A stretch of 64,000 bases of DNA from Megascapheus bottae (GCA_024803745.1 JANJXV010000016.1:39847001-39911000); one strand, 5' to 3'; shown: positions 46,140-59,869, numbered from the stretch's first letter. Notes: generated by a model from the letters alone, not told the origin. Made by a program: numbers and translations.

Positions 46140-48782
46140 CTTTTTTAACTGAGGAACTGGTTTGGTTGGAAATATAATGTCAGATTCACCTATAAGACTT
46201 CCAAATCAAATGACAAGTAGAAAAATTGAGTTGCAGCTATTTTTTGTGAGAAAACTCAGCATGAACTCATCACCCCTGGTTATCTCAAATACTTACAAAA
46301 AGAAGTTCAAATGGTTTCATTAGAAGAACAGGAGATATTTAAGGGCCTCCTTTAAAGATTCCCATTAACTCTATTCGAACACCACCTGCCAAAACTACTA
46401 TTTCTCTTTTGAGAATGGTACTCAAAGTGAGACCATTCCATTTTCTTTTATACTTCTCTCTAAAATTACGTTTTCCTATTCACATTCAGAATAAGAAATG
46501 TGCTCCTAATAGAGAGTGTGACCCTTTCTAAGGGTTTCCTATGTTTTCATGAATGTCTCCTTTATTTCCCATCTAACCAACCATTTATTTTACTGAATGA
46601 TGATTTTCTATTGCTATAGACATTTGACTTCACTGTCATTAAACTCACAAATTTTCCTCATGCATCAAAGCATTTGAAGTGATACCTAAATATAAAATTG
46701 GTTTCTGTCACTTTACCTTTTGCAACCCATAAAGTCTGATTACAAATATTTCTTGTAGCATACACCACCCATAAAAGCTATCAGTCTCAAGTTTTTAAGT
46801 TTTAATAGTTTTCCCAGTCTTGCTTTTGTAATTACATGGCTAAAAATCCCTTGACAGCAGGTGCCAGAAAGCTCTGCACTGATTACTCTTTTTGAAAAAG
46901 TGAAGTCATTTTCCATCTCTATGGGTGAATATAAATCCAATGGTGCTCAGGTTTCTAAACTCGGCTGATTTTTTTCTCTCCTTCCTTGTTATATATTGCT
47001 TGCCTTTTCTCTCTCTTTTATAGGTCACTTGCTGAATTCAGACTTCTCGTTTTTCAGAAATACTTTCCTTATTACTCAGATGCTAAATCTTCTGTTGCAT
47101 TCTCACAGTCTTTTAATCTGCTTTTCTATCAAATATGAATGTTTTCTGAATGACATTGCCATTTTTCATACTAGCTTTTATACCTGAATGTATTCCAGAA
47201 TCTCACAGAAATCTTAAGGATGCACAGTTTCCAGGACAATACTCCAGAGTGATTGTACTCAGACCTGTATTTGAGGGAAGTTCAGCCAGTGACATCAAAA
47301 GAGTCTATCACAATGCCAGAAACTCAAAGCCAGGAAGTAAAATGAGAAAGAGAGCATTATTTTCCAGGGTATTGTTGATTTGAAGATTGGAAAGAAGGAA
47401 ACACTTTATATAGTATGCAAGATTCAACAATCACTCCTAAAGAAAACTGTATACTTAGAAAAGGATGTTTTTTCATTTTCTAAGCCTTTGTTTTGTGCAA
47501 CTATTTGTCAGCTCAAAATTGACATTTTCCACTCTTAACTCCTCCCCCGGGTACCAGACTCATCTAGATTCTGAGCACAGTGATTAGAGAGGTCTGGCAT
47601 TTAGATCTGTTCAGCTAACTTCCAGCCTCACTGGGAGAGTTTTCTGAAACTTCCTTTTCCCCTCTTTTAAATTGATGTCATGTCTAATATTCTAGTGTTG
47701 ATACTGGAAATTTTGTTTCATTTTCCCATTTTTCAGCTCAATCTCCCCAAAACTTGCATCATAATGGCAAAGACCTCCCTCTCCGAACTTGATCACTAAG
47801 CAGTAGCTCAACCCATATAGTCTGGTTGGGGATTTTTATTGTTTAGGTTTTATTCATGTTCCAAGCATGGGAATTAATATATACGGACCAGTACTTCACC
47901 AGAATTTAAAGCTTTTCCTTTCAAGCCTTATTTCTTTGAACTAGTTGTGACATATTTCTTCCATCAGCATTTGGAAGGGTTACTTGACACTCTGTCTTGT
48001 CTTGGGTCCCCGCAATGCACACGGCTATAGGAAACTCTTGCGCATTCAGCCTTGCCATCTTCCGTTGTGGATTTCCCCTGCTCAGCCTGTAGTAGAGGAT
48101 GATCATAATGTAGACTAGCTTTTCCTGAAGGCCAACTCTCACTTTCAATAACTATGGCAATAACTGGGTCAATAACAGACCCAGATGACATTTGATGTCT
48201 CACAAAGTTATTAATAAAGTTGTTTCTTCACTGTATGTGTGCATCTCATGTGAATAGACAAGGTGGTAAACAGAGCCATATTGATATAATATAGTTTAAA
48301 CGGTGAGTAACCTTTCAAGGGGTTATAGGATGGCAGAGCTACACACTCTGATGCCTTGATTGCTGCTTCGCATGCATGCAGTCAGCTTTTAAATCTAGAA
48401 TGTAAAACGAATATTGAGTTGAAGCAATTACTTCTCTCATAAAGGCATTTTAAATGCATTATTTTTGGTAAAGTCACTCAGGCAAATTGGCTTGCTGCTC
48501 AGCAACAGAGATTTAATACTTAATGAAACAACAGATGGCAGGCAATCATTTTAGGAGAAGGCCATGTATAATCGCATAAAGATAATTGATGGCATAGAAG
48601 AAAACTTTGCAGCTGTCATGGAAGACACAAATCATGCTAGAACTTTTGTAGATGTATTTCCTATTGAGGTTCTCTGTTCGACTGTGCAGCTGAAAAAACA
48701 TGAGTAAGTAAACAGAACTTTTGTGTGAGTCAGAACCATTTTAATCCATGATTCTAAACTCTAATTTAAAAAGAAAAAAAGA
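46140..48782. other. Unique DNA
   Basis: No gene established. Two overlapping minus-strand frames at 47921-48203 span a CpG-bearing patch. The segment at about 48430-48720 resembles a conserved non-coding element by its texture. Neither can be verified here. Confidence 0.45.
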
Positions 48783-48965
48783 TAAGTCAGGCACATATAA
48801 TCCTATAATCCTAGCTACTGAGGAGAATGAAATCCCAAAGATGGCAGTTTGAGATCAGACCAGACAGAAAGATCTGTGAAATTCCATCTCCAGGGCAGGT
48901 CAGCAGAGGGTAGGACTTCAGGCGCAGTTCAGCTGGGAAAGTAACAGCTCTCAAGTAGCAAATAT
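48783..48965 (+). mobile_element. B1-like SINE
   Basis: Reads gtcaggcacatataatcc, then ctagctactgaggagaatg, gcagtttgagatcagacc and gaaattccatctccagg, a decayed B1/Alu-type monomer. A Geo half is not clear after 48900, where a CTCF-like string occurs. Confidence 0.6.
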
Positions 48966-48969
48966 TAAT

Positions 48970-51900
48970 TTTGCTCAAGGAAAACCTGTCTCTCTGATTC
49001 CAAATAAAATGGAGGACAACCCGGACTAGGTAATTCCATATACTACTTAAATATGAGAACTAATTTACATTGTAAAGGGAGTATAAAGCTTAACAAAATG
49101 TAGGATCTTGTGTATTAGATGTGAAACTGTAAAAAAAAAAAAATAGCATCTCAAGAAGAGGCCAGGAAATCAAATGAACCCTTGACAGAGACCCTAGTTG
49201 TGCTCTTTTCGTCTGGAGATTGAAGCAATTACTTATTACCATGAAGGGAGATGAGCTGGTGTTTTGTAGAGCAACCATCTCTACATACAGATTGCTAGAA
49301 GTCACTAGACAGATACTGGTGCAAAATTCTGACTTAAGAGCACAGCCAGATATAAGGCCTTGCCTTAGTAAGTGGCAAAACATGCTCTGAGGGAGATTGG
49401 CACTCATCTAAATTAATTTGAAGAGAAAGGAAAGTCAGAGAAGTCCTAAACCAGGAAAATCTGAAACAATATAATTTAAGAAAGAATGCCTTGTTCAGGT
49501 CTGAATGCTTGGCCCAGCAGGAAGCAGACTTCTAAAGATAAAGCAACACCTCTACACACTGCAATTCAGTTCTCTGTCATACGCAATAAGTAAAATTAAT
49601 TTGTTTAAATCAATACCTACAATTTAATCCCTTAGGTGAATGCTTTCAGTTTTTATCCTGTAAGTCTTCCTTTTGATCTTTTCCTTCTTCATTTTTTAAT
49701 CAAAGTGATTCTTGTTTCTAAATATCAAACTACCTAACATTAAGAGTTATTTTTTTAAACAAAGACCTAAGCTAAAAACTTTAGTTCGTTCAAATTAAAA
49801 TGATAGCATGTGTTGTAGAACTATTTCACGTTAGCTAGCAACAATGACTAAAATTAAGAAAAAATGCCTGCCATTATTATCACTCAAGTGATCTCTACTC
49901 TGTCAAGGTGTCATCCTCTTTATCCAAGAGCTAGTGCTCTACTTCTGTAATTACATTTTAATTTTAATTATTTCCTAGTGTGGAATTAAGAAGTACATTA
50001 TATGTCCGTGTTTTTTTTTAAATCAGTGAGTAAGCTTGTAAGATAGAGAAATGAATAGCGAAGACCATTGGTATCTTTCATAGCTAAGTTGGTGCATAAC
50101 CTTGTCAAGTCGAGCCCTCCAAAGGTTGATTGCTTTTTAGAATTCAATGAGTTCTTCCTCTCCATCTAATTTTCTGAGTGATAAATTGTTGAGTATCCCA
50201 TGCCCTCTCCGGCATCTTGTTGGCTGTCTTTATGTAAAATACAATATTTAATGAGAGATCAATGCTTTCTGATCATATTTTCTTTTACTTCCTTCACTCA
50301 GGAGTCCGGGTTGCTACCAAGGCACAAATACTGCTATCACTCAACCCAGGGAATCTCCAGGGATCCTGGCTCTGTGCTCAGCACTGTGAAAATTGCTTTG
50401 CAAGATAACCACATAGACACACAGAACTAGAAAACAGTATTACCCGCTTGTGAAGGTAGTGATCAACCTAGCAGTCTCAACGACCCAGGAAATCTTGATC
50501 CTCAGAGAAGCTGTTAGCTTAAGCTCTCAAATTAATAAGCTCAAACCTGTGTATAGAATAAAGAAGAAAATGTTATAATGTGTTTAATGTATTATGTAAG
50601 ATATCAGATGATGCCTGCCATAGCTATACGCTAAACTGCAAGGCAACAAACCAGTATAATGGGTAATGGGTATAAATATAATGCAGGAAGCCCATTAAAT
50701 GGGTACTGAAAATGTTCTCCTAAATTTCAACCAATCATTTTAAGTACTGATACATCCGAAGTGTTTCTATGAATCGTAAGAGAAATAATAACTCAGATGA
50801 GGCAACAGTTAAAAATAAGTAAACAGATGAAATTTTAAGAAACCTAAATTATAAGCTTCTGCTATCCCCAGCCAACATTTTATTCTCTATGTGTGGAGCT
50901 TTCCTACTGAATCATCAACCATCTTTTTCCTTTTCTGACTTAATTTATATTATGTTTGTCTTTTCTGTCATGAGGTTCCATAATTCTGGGGTAAGGACTG
51001 TATTTGTAATTTTCATTTAAGTTTCCTAGTATCATATGAGACATATATGATTTCTAGTTAGCTCATGTTGTAGTACCTGGAAGTGCAACTGTGAAATATT
51101 AGACAACACAAAAAAGAACATAATGTAATAAGGAAATTATCTTATATGTGCATTATGAAAAAAATCACCTGTAACACAGTGGTGGAGACAGAGAATTGGT
51201 AGATAGTTTATAAAAATTGAAGTCTAGGTGACTGATGGATTGAAGAATGACTCGCTTCCTCTCTCTCTCTTTTCTTCCTTACTTTCTTTCAGTTATTTTG
51301 ATCTGTCAATTAACTTTTCAGAACTAGAATTGCTAAACTGCTCTAAATATTTTGTGCCTTGTGAATAACTTTCTTTTTCTAGAACAATTAACATTTAAAT
51401 AATACAATTTTCATTAAAATACATGACAACTCAATGCCCTCAGGTTTTTGTATTTTACCATGACCTCTTTTATTATTCCCAAGGTTAATTTTCTTTGTTT
51501 ACATGGTAAAATCTGAGCTCAATCCTTTGCTTTTATTGACTCGTTATTAAATGTATGAGTGTCTGCAAAGTGAAAAACTTTTGGCTATATGATGTGCAGG
51601 AGAAAGTAAGACATAATTTTTCTAGACAGGAGTCAGGCTTCTTTATGTATCCCATGATCTTCTCAAGACTTCATGCATCTCTCTATGGACTTAGCATATC
51701 TATCTATGTTCCAGCATGCTCAATCCCTAAGTGTACCTAATCTAAGATTTATAGTGTTGGGAAAGTAAAGATAATTTCTAGTAAACAAAGGTAAAATAAA
51801 TAGATTCAAAAGATAAGAGGTGATAAATCCACTCATATGGTAGACTTACTAATAAGCACATAACCAAATAGTCATCTGGGACCAATAATAGTTGTCATCT

Positions 51901-52520
51901 TTCTGGCACTCTTTACAGGAAAGGAATAGTAAAGCCTCAGGCAACTACCATTCCAACAACCATCAAGCCATCATAGCTTCAGTTCAGAGACATGATATGG
52001 CCCATTAAGCAATCTTCATTTACCACTGACTCTCCAATACGTCTCTGAGCACATCTTCTAATTCTGGAAAGATATTACAAACTGATTTGTGTCATAGAAA
52101 GCACCATTTCCATGCATATTAAGAGTGATGACTGTGGGTATTGATTAAGAGCCCTTTTATAATTCAGTTTTCTCTCTTTTCAAGTGTTTCACATATGTTA
52201 TCATAATGATGAATGGAATCTTACTATCCAATTTTGTCTTTGAATGATAAGTATCTTAACTATATCAATGTCAAGGAACTTTGGTATTTCTTTGGAAAAG
52301 CTGCTCAACTTAGTAAGAAAGTTAAAAAAGAAGTATTTCAGTATGGTATTAGGAAATAATAGAGTGTTAAAAGTTACAAGGCATGATAAATATTAGAAAT
52401 GTAAGTTCTAGGGAAATGAGAGAAGCTATTCAGATAACGTATGTAGATCACTGGTATTAGGATTTAATCACATGATTCCTATAGTAACTCCTGCAGAGAT
52501 TCTGTTAAAACTCTGAAATA
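48970..52520. other. Unique AT-rich DNA
   Basis: No gene, RNA or repeat family recognised over this stretch. Small frames at 49090-49407, 50200-50430 and 51555-51740 show no domain. Confidence 0.5.
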
Positions 52521-52521
52521 T

Positions 52522-52582
52522 CCCTCCCCCCTCTCTCTTTCTTTCTTTCTGTCTCTCTTTCTCGTTCTCCCTCTCTCTCTCT
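52522..52582. repeat. CT-rich simple repeat
   Basis: Interrupted CTCT/CTTT units on the plus strand, of lower purity than the other microsatellites. Confidence 0.85.
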
Positions 52583-52944
52583 TGGCACATAATACAACAG
52601 ATACATGGAGTGCAAAGTATTGCTTTGGTAAACCTGGGCAGTGTAGAGTGTAGAAATAAGTGTAATATATATTTACTTTAATAAAAACTTACCATTTCCC
52701 TGGGTTGGAAAGCTTGAAATCCTTTCATGTAGTTCTCTATAAATAGATCATAAATTGTTGTAAAGTACAGGCAATCTACCACAGAGCAATGGAACCTAAA
52801 CCCCCAACACAAATGTACTTGGTATATGCATTCCACCACTGCCTTCCCATCATCTTCCTTCCTTCTTTCCAGCTTCCAGTGAAGGCTGTCATCCTTCAGC
52901 TCTATGATGGTGTCAGAATATGCATCAGTGTTTCACTCTTCCTT

Positions 52945-53945
52945 GATTAATTCACATAACCTAATTTCCTCCAATGTGACTATCCGGGCTAAGGCAAATG
53001 ACAAGATCTCATACTTTTTCTGTATTTTTTTTATCCATCAATAGACAATGCAGTTACATCAAAAACTATAATAACATAAATGGTTTGCAAGAAATATATG
53101 AGCACAGATATCTTTTCATCATGTAGATACCCTACCTTTGCAGAGCTGAATCATAGGGTAGTTCTATGTTTAAATTCATGAGGAATTTCACTGTTGCTCC
53201 ATCATCACTAAAATAATTTACATGCCCAGCACGGTTTGAATTCCCAAGGATTGTGCATGAGTGCTCAGTTTTCTACATTCTTAGCACTGTGTGTTAATTT
53301 TGTCTCTGGTATAATAATTGTTATTCTGAGTTTGACTTGCAGCTCTAATGATCAATGAGATTGGGCATTTTTCCATGTATTTATTGTTCAAGTTATTTTG
53401 AGAAATTTCCATGTGAGTTGCTTATTTTAAAATACAATTTGGGATATTGAATAGCCAAATTCCTATCATATCCTATGCATTCCAAGATCACCACATAAGA
53501 TTTGCAAATATTTTCTCCTACTTACAGAATGTCTAGACCATACTTTGTTTCCTTTGCTATATAGAAGCTTCTCTCTTTGATAAACTCTTTTGCTATTTTG
53601 GCTCTTGTTTGTTGCACTTTTAAGATCTTATAATTGACACTGCATGACCTTTATCCCATGTGTTCTTTTAGGAGATTCATACATTGGGGTCCTGCTGCTC
53701 TCTTAATTTAAATCTATTTTGAGTTTGTTGTTATTGGCAGTAAGAGACCGAGCTCTCATTTCACTTTTCTGCATGTGTATATGCGGTATTTCTTTCACAA
53801 CTGATTGAAAACACTGACCTTTCTCTAATGCCTACTTTTGGCATTTTGGTAGAATATCAGTTGGTTTATATATGTCCTTTTTATGGATTCATTTTTAATT
53901 ATCACTGTGTCTATGACATAACATCTTCTAAATAAATTATTTATT
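52945..53945 (-). mobile_element. Ancient LINE-1 (L1M-like), antisense
   Basis: The plus strand follows the classic antisense L1 order: aaggcaaatgacaagatctc, atagggtagttctatgtttaaa, tgaggaatttcactgttgc, tgatcaatgagattgggcat, caaatattttctcctac, cctttgctatatagaagctt, cttttaagatcttataattg, and agaatatcagttggtttat. This covers 3' UTR and distal ORF2. Divergence is heavy, as in insertions predating the rodent radiation. Confidence 0.82.
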
Positions 53946-53949
53946 TCTG

Positions 53950-55082
53950 GATTTTCACTTATGATAACTAAAATCACTTACATGTTCAGAAGTGGGAAAT
54001 GTTAAAAATCTTTTTAAGTAAGGAAATACTTTTGAGTCTGTCAAACTTTATCTACTTTTCAATTTTCCTAAGTCCTTTGAAAATAATGGCATCACTTATT
54101 TTCTCTTTTTAAATAACATGTGAAAGTTGAAAACAAAACAAAACATAAAAATTACTTGATTTGTGTCCTGTTTCATGAAAATTTACTCCAGCCAGGTTAT
54201 TTGTTTTTTAATTGTGGTTTAAGTCATTTTCACATTTGTATATTTATCCACCAACTGGTGCGGTATTGTTATGATTTTGCCGATTTGTTGCTTAGCCAAC
54301 CAATCTTATTACCATTCCTAAAGTCAGCAATACCAAGTCAGGCCCTTGCCCATGCCTTGCAGATGTGAGTTACCAAATGTAACAGAAATTAATCAGAGCA
54401 AATAAAATTATACTATTCTAGTACAGGAGGCACAGTTAGGACTAGATACTATCTTTTCTACCCATTGCCTTCCACACTAAAGGCCTCTGTTTTGCAATAA
54501 AAATATAAACTAGCCATTCTTGTATCATTCCAAAGAAAAGCAAAGAAATATGGAAAAGTTGGTTTTTTATATCATTTTAAAGATGTGGAATACTCTTGCA
54601 TCTAGGCTACAGTATGAAAATTATCAGATAATCACTTTTTTCATTTGAATGAAGGTCATTATTGTAAATCAAACTCTTAAAAACAGCACAATATTATACT
54701 CAAAATTAGCTGCTTATCACTTGCTGAGAAACTATTTTCTGTACACAAAGCCATTTGCACAATTAAGTTAATTTTCACTCATTTAAATATTATATGAAAC
54801 AAAGGAGGCAAAACCTTAAAGTTAATATAATACTTTATCATAAAATGACCATTTTTCATGAACAAAATATCTTCACAATTATTACTTTTTGATCTGTATA
54901 AAGACCATTCAGTTTTCTCCTTATTGTATAATAGGTTTTGATTGCTGTTTTTAAATTAGAAATACTCGGCATTATAATTCTTTATTTTTGTTCTTAGATT
55001 TTCATGCATGCACAGGCATTCCTTCTCTATATACTTAAGGATGTTGCTGACATACTCTGATGTCATTTGTTAATACTGTCAC
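53950..55082. other. Unique AT-rich DNA
   Basis: No gene or repeat recognised. Confidence 0.5.
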
Positions 55083-55084
55083 AG

Positions 55085-55198
55085 AGCCTGGCACCAATGG
55101 CTCATATCTTTAATTCCAGCTACTCAGGAGGCTGAGATCTGAGGATGGTGAAGTGCTCACAAATAGTACCAGGGCCTAAAATTTAAATGCCACACCTA
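55085..55198 (+). mobile_element. B1-like-Geo SINE with internal deletion
   Basis: Good B1-like head (aatggctcatatctttaatt, ccagctactcaggaggctg, gatctgaggatgg) jumps to a Geo-like end (cagggcctaaaatttaaatgcc). About 90 bp of the middle is missing. Confidence 0.8.
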
Positions 55199-55246
55199 AC
55201 AAAAACAACAAAGATGACGATGTGAAGATGGATGATTAGGAGAACA

Positions 55247-55310
55247 GGGAGGAGGAGGAGGACGAGGAGGAGGAGGAGGACGAGGACGAGGACGAGGACG
55301 AGGAGGAGAA
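55247..55310. repeat. (GGA)n/(GAC)n triplet repeat
   Basis: GAG and GAC triplets in alternating runs, about 50 bp downstream of a SINE end. The minus-strand Leu/Val-rich frame over it is a repeat translation. Confidence 0.95.
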
Positions 55311-55314
55311 TGTT

Positions 55315-56238
55315 AATAACATAGAGAAATGGGAGGAAAAGTTCCTTCAAATTGTTAGGGCAATGCCTCTGTGGTCTTAGAAGTTCATATTTTCTGGAAT
55401 TCATGAATTGGGTTTCATGAATTCTGAGAGTGGTTTTATGTCACCGTCATATCAGATAACTTTGTACTCGGGGATCACAGCTTGGTTAGGGGTGAGCATT
55501 CCTGGCTGTGATAAGTACAGTGCTCTCTGGAAAGTTGTGCCCACTTTCACACCTTCTAATCAGGTGTGAACAGCTTTTCCCTCAAGATGCACTCTGCAGA
55601 AGCTGTCCACAAGCTGCTCTGCATTAGACCAGCATTGTACAGAGATTACTATATTACTAATGCATCACTGCTCACGTCTCTATTGGCATTACACTAGTAC
55701 TGAACGCTAGTCATAACAGCTCTCTCATCACCCAGCGTGGTGACATGGGACAGGAAATCAGGCTCCACATTAGTGCCTTCTTGGCCAAAGCACAGAACAA
55801 TTGCTAAGTCTCCTTCTGTGACTTTTTGCTGAAAAGCTGTATCGGGAGCATCTGCTGTTTACCTCTTTTAAACTTTATCCTAGGAAAGAGAGCACCATAT
55901 TGAAAGGATAAAAAGTCACGAAGGATTTATGTCAGAGATTTCATAACATTGTTTTTTGCTTGAGCCTAAGTGGCATGGGCGGATACAAGTATGATCCCAG
56001 AATTTTAGCCACCAGCACAATTTTTTCTTGATTTCTCCCTTCCTCTGAGTCACTGCCTAGATTTGAGTCTGATGCACTAATCCGTCATGAAATGACATTC
56101 CACAACTTAAAACATGTTTGAACATGTGTACTGAGTAAAGATGAATAAATGGGTATCATCTCATGTTCACTATAAAAATTCATTATGAACAATTTCTTTG
56201 AAAGACATTAAAAAAGGATTAAGGATAAAAGTCTGACC
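55315..56238. other. Unique DNA
   Basis: No gene recognised. The segment from about 55440 to 55800 is less AT-rich, without an identifiable element. Confidence 0.5.
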
Positions 56239-56239
56239 T

Positions 56240-56330
56240 TTGGTGCAGTAGCTCAAAATGTAAGGTAGTAGTCTTGAGCTGAAGAGCTCAAGGACAACAC
56301 CCAGGCCCAGAGTTCAAGTCCCATGACCAA
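56240..56330 (+). mobile_element. Free-standing Geo monomer
   Basis: Starts tggtgcagtagctcaaaatg, contains ttgagctgaagagctcaagg and ends cagagttcaagtcccatgacc. No IDL or B1-like head precedes it. It could be a 5'-truncated dimer or a solitary Geo. Confidence 0.7.
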
Positions 56331-56839
56331 GTTAAAGAAAAGTGCCAAAACTTTAAAGTTAAAATAGGAAAGAGAGGAAGTGAAAGTTTTTATTAACTGG
56401 TATACAGAAGCCGGCAATGGAAATTCTCTCTCATGAGAGGAGAGAGAAAAGCATGGTTGGATATTCTGAGAGTAAAAAGCATAAAAAGAGGAAAGGGATA
56501 AGAATGTGTGAGAAGTAATAAATCCTAGTAAATTAGAGAAAGTGCCAAAGGCAGAGTGAATCATCTGTGCACTATGAGCTATTCATAAGAATTCGTTATT
56601 AAACTTATTTCCTTCTACTCTTGAGGTGAATCATCCTGTAGGGTCAATTCATTATGTGTTTTATCTTTCCAGATTTTAATCTAGTCATAGGGTAATTCTA
56701 ATTACAATGGTTCTTTACACCTCTCTCCACCTCCCCAGTGGATATTTAGAGATATAAAGTATTATACTCTTAACCAAATGCGCATCAGCTATGTGCAAAG
56801 ATAGAACAGTTATTATGCTCGCCCACATTTGCAGTAAAG

Positions 56840-56852
56840 TTCTTTCTTTCCT

Positions 56853-56908
<56 letters not shown>

Positions 56909-56957
56909 TTGTCCTTCCTTCCTTCCTTCTTTCCTTCCTTCCTTCCTTCCTTCCTTT
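56840..56957. repeat. (TTTC)n-(TTCC)n compound tetranucleotide
   Basis: TTTC units to about 56909 give way, after ttttgtcc, to TTCC units. The long polypyrimidine strand explains the Phe/Ser/Leu and Lys/Glu/Arg frames on either strand. Confidence 0.97.
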
Positions 56958-57273
56958 GTATTTTGCATTAGTGGATCCAACCAACCATAGATCAAAAAAA
57001 TGCAGAAAAAGTTGTCTTATTTGACATGTAAGGACTTTTGGGGGGTCATTATTTCTGAAACAAAAGCAGCCATTTTTATAAACAATTATGTACAGTTAGG
57101 TATGATAATTTGTAGATGATTCAATGTGTACAGAAAGATGTGTAAGTTTGGGGGAATTTCAGTGACATTTTATGTAAATGGTAAGCACCATGGATTTTGT
57201 TCTAAAAAGTGAGGTTCTGGAAGCTGTCCCATTAGATATGGAGGGATGAATGCATATAAAAATCTGCCTTCAT

Positions 57274-57396
57274 GGGGGCCGGGGGAGGGAAATGGGGACC
57301 AAATCACAAGAAAGGGTATCAATGTTTGTGAAGTAATACACCTATCTGGTGAATATAATGTATCACTTCTATTAATTACAATAAAAATTATATGAA
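57274..57396 (+). mobile_element. Very short LINE-1 3' end with target-site duplication
   Basis: Only the final 123 bp of L1 3' UTR (gggggagggaaatggggacc, agtaatacacctatctgg, attacaataaaaatta). The 16-bp flanks at 57258-57273 and 57397-57412 differ at one position, demonstrating target-primed insertion. Confidence 0.95.
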
Positions 57397-57414
57397 AAAA
57401 ATCTGCTTTCATTT

Positions 57415-59869
57415 GTGAAGTTCAATGGGTACCACAATAAAGGTTTGAATGGATGATCTGATGAATAAGTGAATCACATTTACATGAGAATATGTAGATA
57501 TAGCAGAATTAAATGTAATATTAACCCTCAGATTATCCATTCACACCTTTCCATTGCTTCATGTAAACATGTTATTAAAGAATGTTGAAATGAATTACCA
57601 GCATTTATCACTCATCCAAGATTCATTAGTCTAACTCAGGACTGACAATCTAACCCTGTAGGCAAAATCCACCTTACCATCTGCTTTAGTAAAGAAAAAA
57701 GAATGATTGGCAGGCAGCCAGGCTTATTTGTTCACTCTTGTCTGCAGGTACTTTCACACTAGCACAACAAAGCCCCATTGTCGAGACTGCTCATTTGGTC
57801 TGCAAAGCCAAAACTTACTGGTCAATTACTGAAAATGCTTTCTGCCAGCCAGCTATGATTCACTGGATGGACTGGCCTGGGATTCCTTCTACCTGCTACT
57901 GGACTGGTGGCTGTTTATGTACATTAAGATAAGGAAAAATAGCAAAGGATCTTTACTGTGTACCACTATTTAGCCCTTGTTCATAATACACTATGGATGA
58001 GCCAGTCTTCAAAGCAATCCACACAAATAGTCATTGAGAAGATGATACATTATCATCAGGGGATAAGTAGCAAGTCGGCTGCGATGTTGTAGTTGAGGAG
58101 TCTGGGTCAACTGTGTGCAGGCCAGTGTTTCAAAGCCAGGAATGGACCCCAAATAATCTCACACTGGGAAGCAATGACAAGGTGGTGGTCTCATTGTCTT
58201 TACGGTGCTCTCTTTTAAAACTTGCAGTGAAACCCCTACCAGAGAGACGCGAGTCGTCTCTGTGTGTTCGTCTTAGGCTGAGTAAAGCTTAGGCCGTGTG
58301 ACTAAGAGAACACTCCACTCAGGGCCTCGATGGCCCCACAGCACCAAGGGAACGGTGGCATTGATGCATAGCTCCTTCCTCCCTGCCCTTCAGAGGTCAA
58401 GTCTGATTTCCATCTCACTGTATTCTGGAGAACAGATCTCCCCTTGCCCCCGGCTCAAGCTGTCTTGATAGAGAACCCTTTTCCAGGTCTTCAGAAGAGA
58501 AATCCAGCATCATGGAGTAAGTGTGGTGCTAGGGATCAGGTCACACCCTCAGCCATGGTTCAGACTCACCACGACTTCTCACTGGGTGCAACAACAGCCC
58601 AGCCCCCGGCTCCTTCTCCAAGAGCATCTGTCCAACCTGTGAGGGCTCTGTCCTCTTGTCTTGATTCCCTCCAATAGCCTTACTTCCGAACACTATCACA
58701 GGGGGACAGGCTTGCCCCTCTACACCCGGATGGAGGATACCTAAGCACTGAGTCTATACCTTACCTGAGTAGCCAAAATGGAACCACAGCTTCACTGCTT
58801 TCCTAGCTGAAGATGTTGAACCTGTATACAGGGCACACCTCTCTTATTTGCCCAATATATCTCCATCTCCTCAAGTAGATTTATTATTCACAGAGTATCT
58901 ACCTGCCTGCAAAGAAAGGTTAGAAACTTTAGGCTCATGTTTGGGCAGCCATTTGCCCATTTGGATAGGTAAATACCAATTTTTATAAGACAAAGCAGTA
59001 ATAATTTAAACGTTTATGTTTTTCAATGGGATAACTGGCAGAGATATGACTCTAGGATTCAGTTATTTTCTAGTAGGCAAATGCTATGGATACTAGTTGA
59101 ATTTTGTCTTAAATAGTATTACTGGATCCAGTTCTCTCTTCTTTGACTCACCTTATAAAACCTTCTTATGAATACACTGTGCTTAACCATTTGATTTCCC
59201 AAATCTGTTCTAGTATAGCTTACATACTACGTATCATTTTATGATGTCAGAGTTTTCAATAATTAAATATATAAGGCTATAGGAACACAATGGATGCAAA
59301 CAGCTCACTGTATCACATAGCATGAATATATGTCAGTATAATTCCAGTCTCCATCTGTGGCTGTTTACAACAGTTTCTTTCAGTGTTAATTATTTACAGT
59401 TCTTTGGCATCGTGGAATTTGTTTGTAAGACACTACTTGGTGACTTTTCTTCGTGGTTGAATGTAATTCTTATAATTCTACATTCTAATTATTTCTGTGC
59501 ATCAGAGGAACAGACTTCCCAGCTCTTCAGCATGTGGGGGCTGGGAGAAGACTGAAATAGAAATATGTTTGTGAGTGAGATGTGAAGGGAAAATGCAGAA
59601 AGCAACTAAACAGATTTGAAATAAATGCACATATTCTGGAGGAAACACCAGCATATTTTGTGTTCATTTCCTTTTACTCTGATTACCAATGACATTTCTG
59701 TGTGAGTTAATAATGTTCACTTAAAAGATCTACTCAAAATTATTTAATGTCATCGATCCCCACAATGTTGAAATCTCTCATTCATCTCCCTTCTAGTAGG
59801 CCCCATCTGTGGTAAATTCTTGGAAAAGTCATTGGAAATTAGAGTGTGAATTATTTCTTTTCCTTTTGG

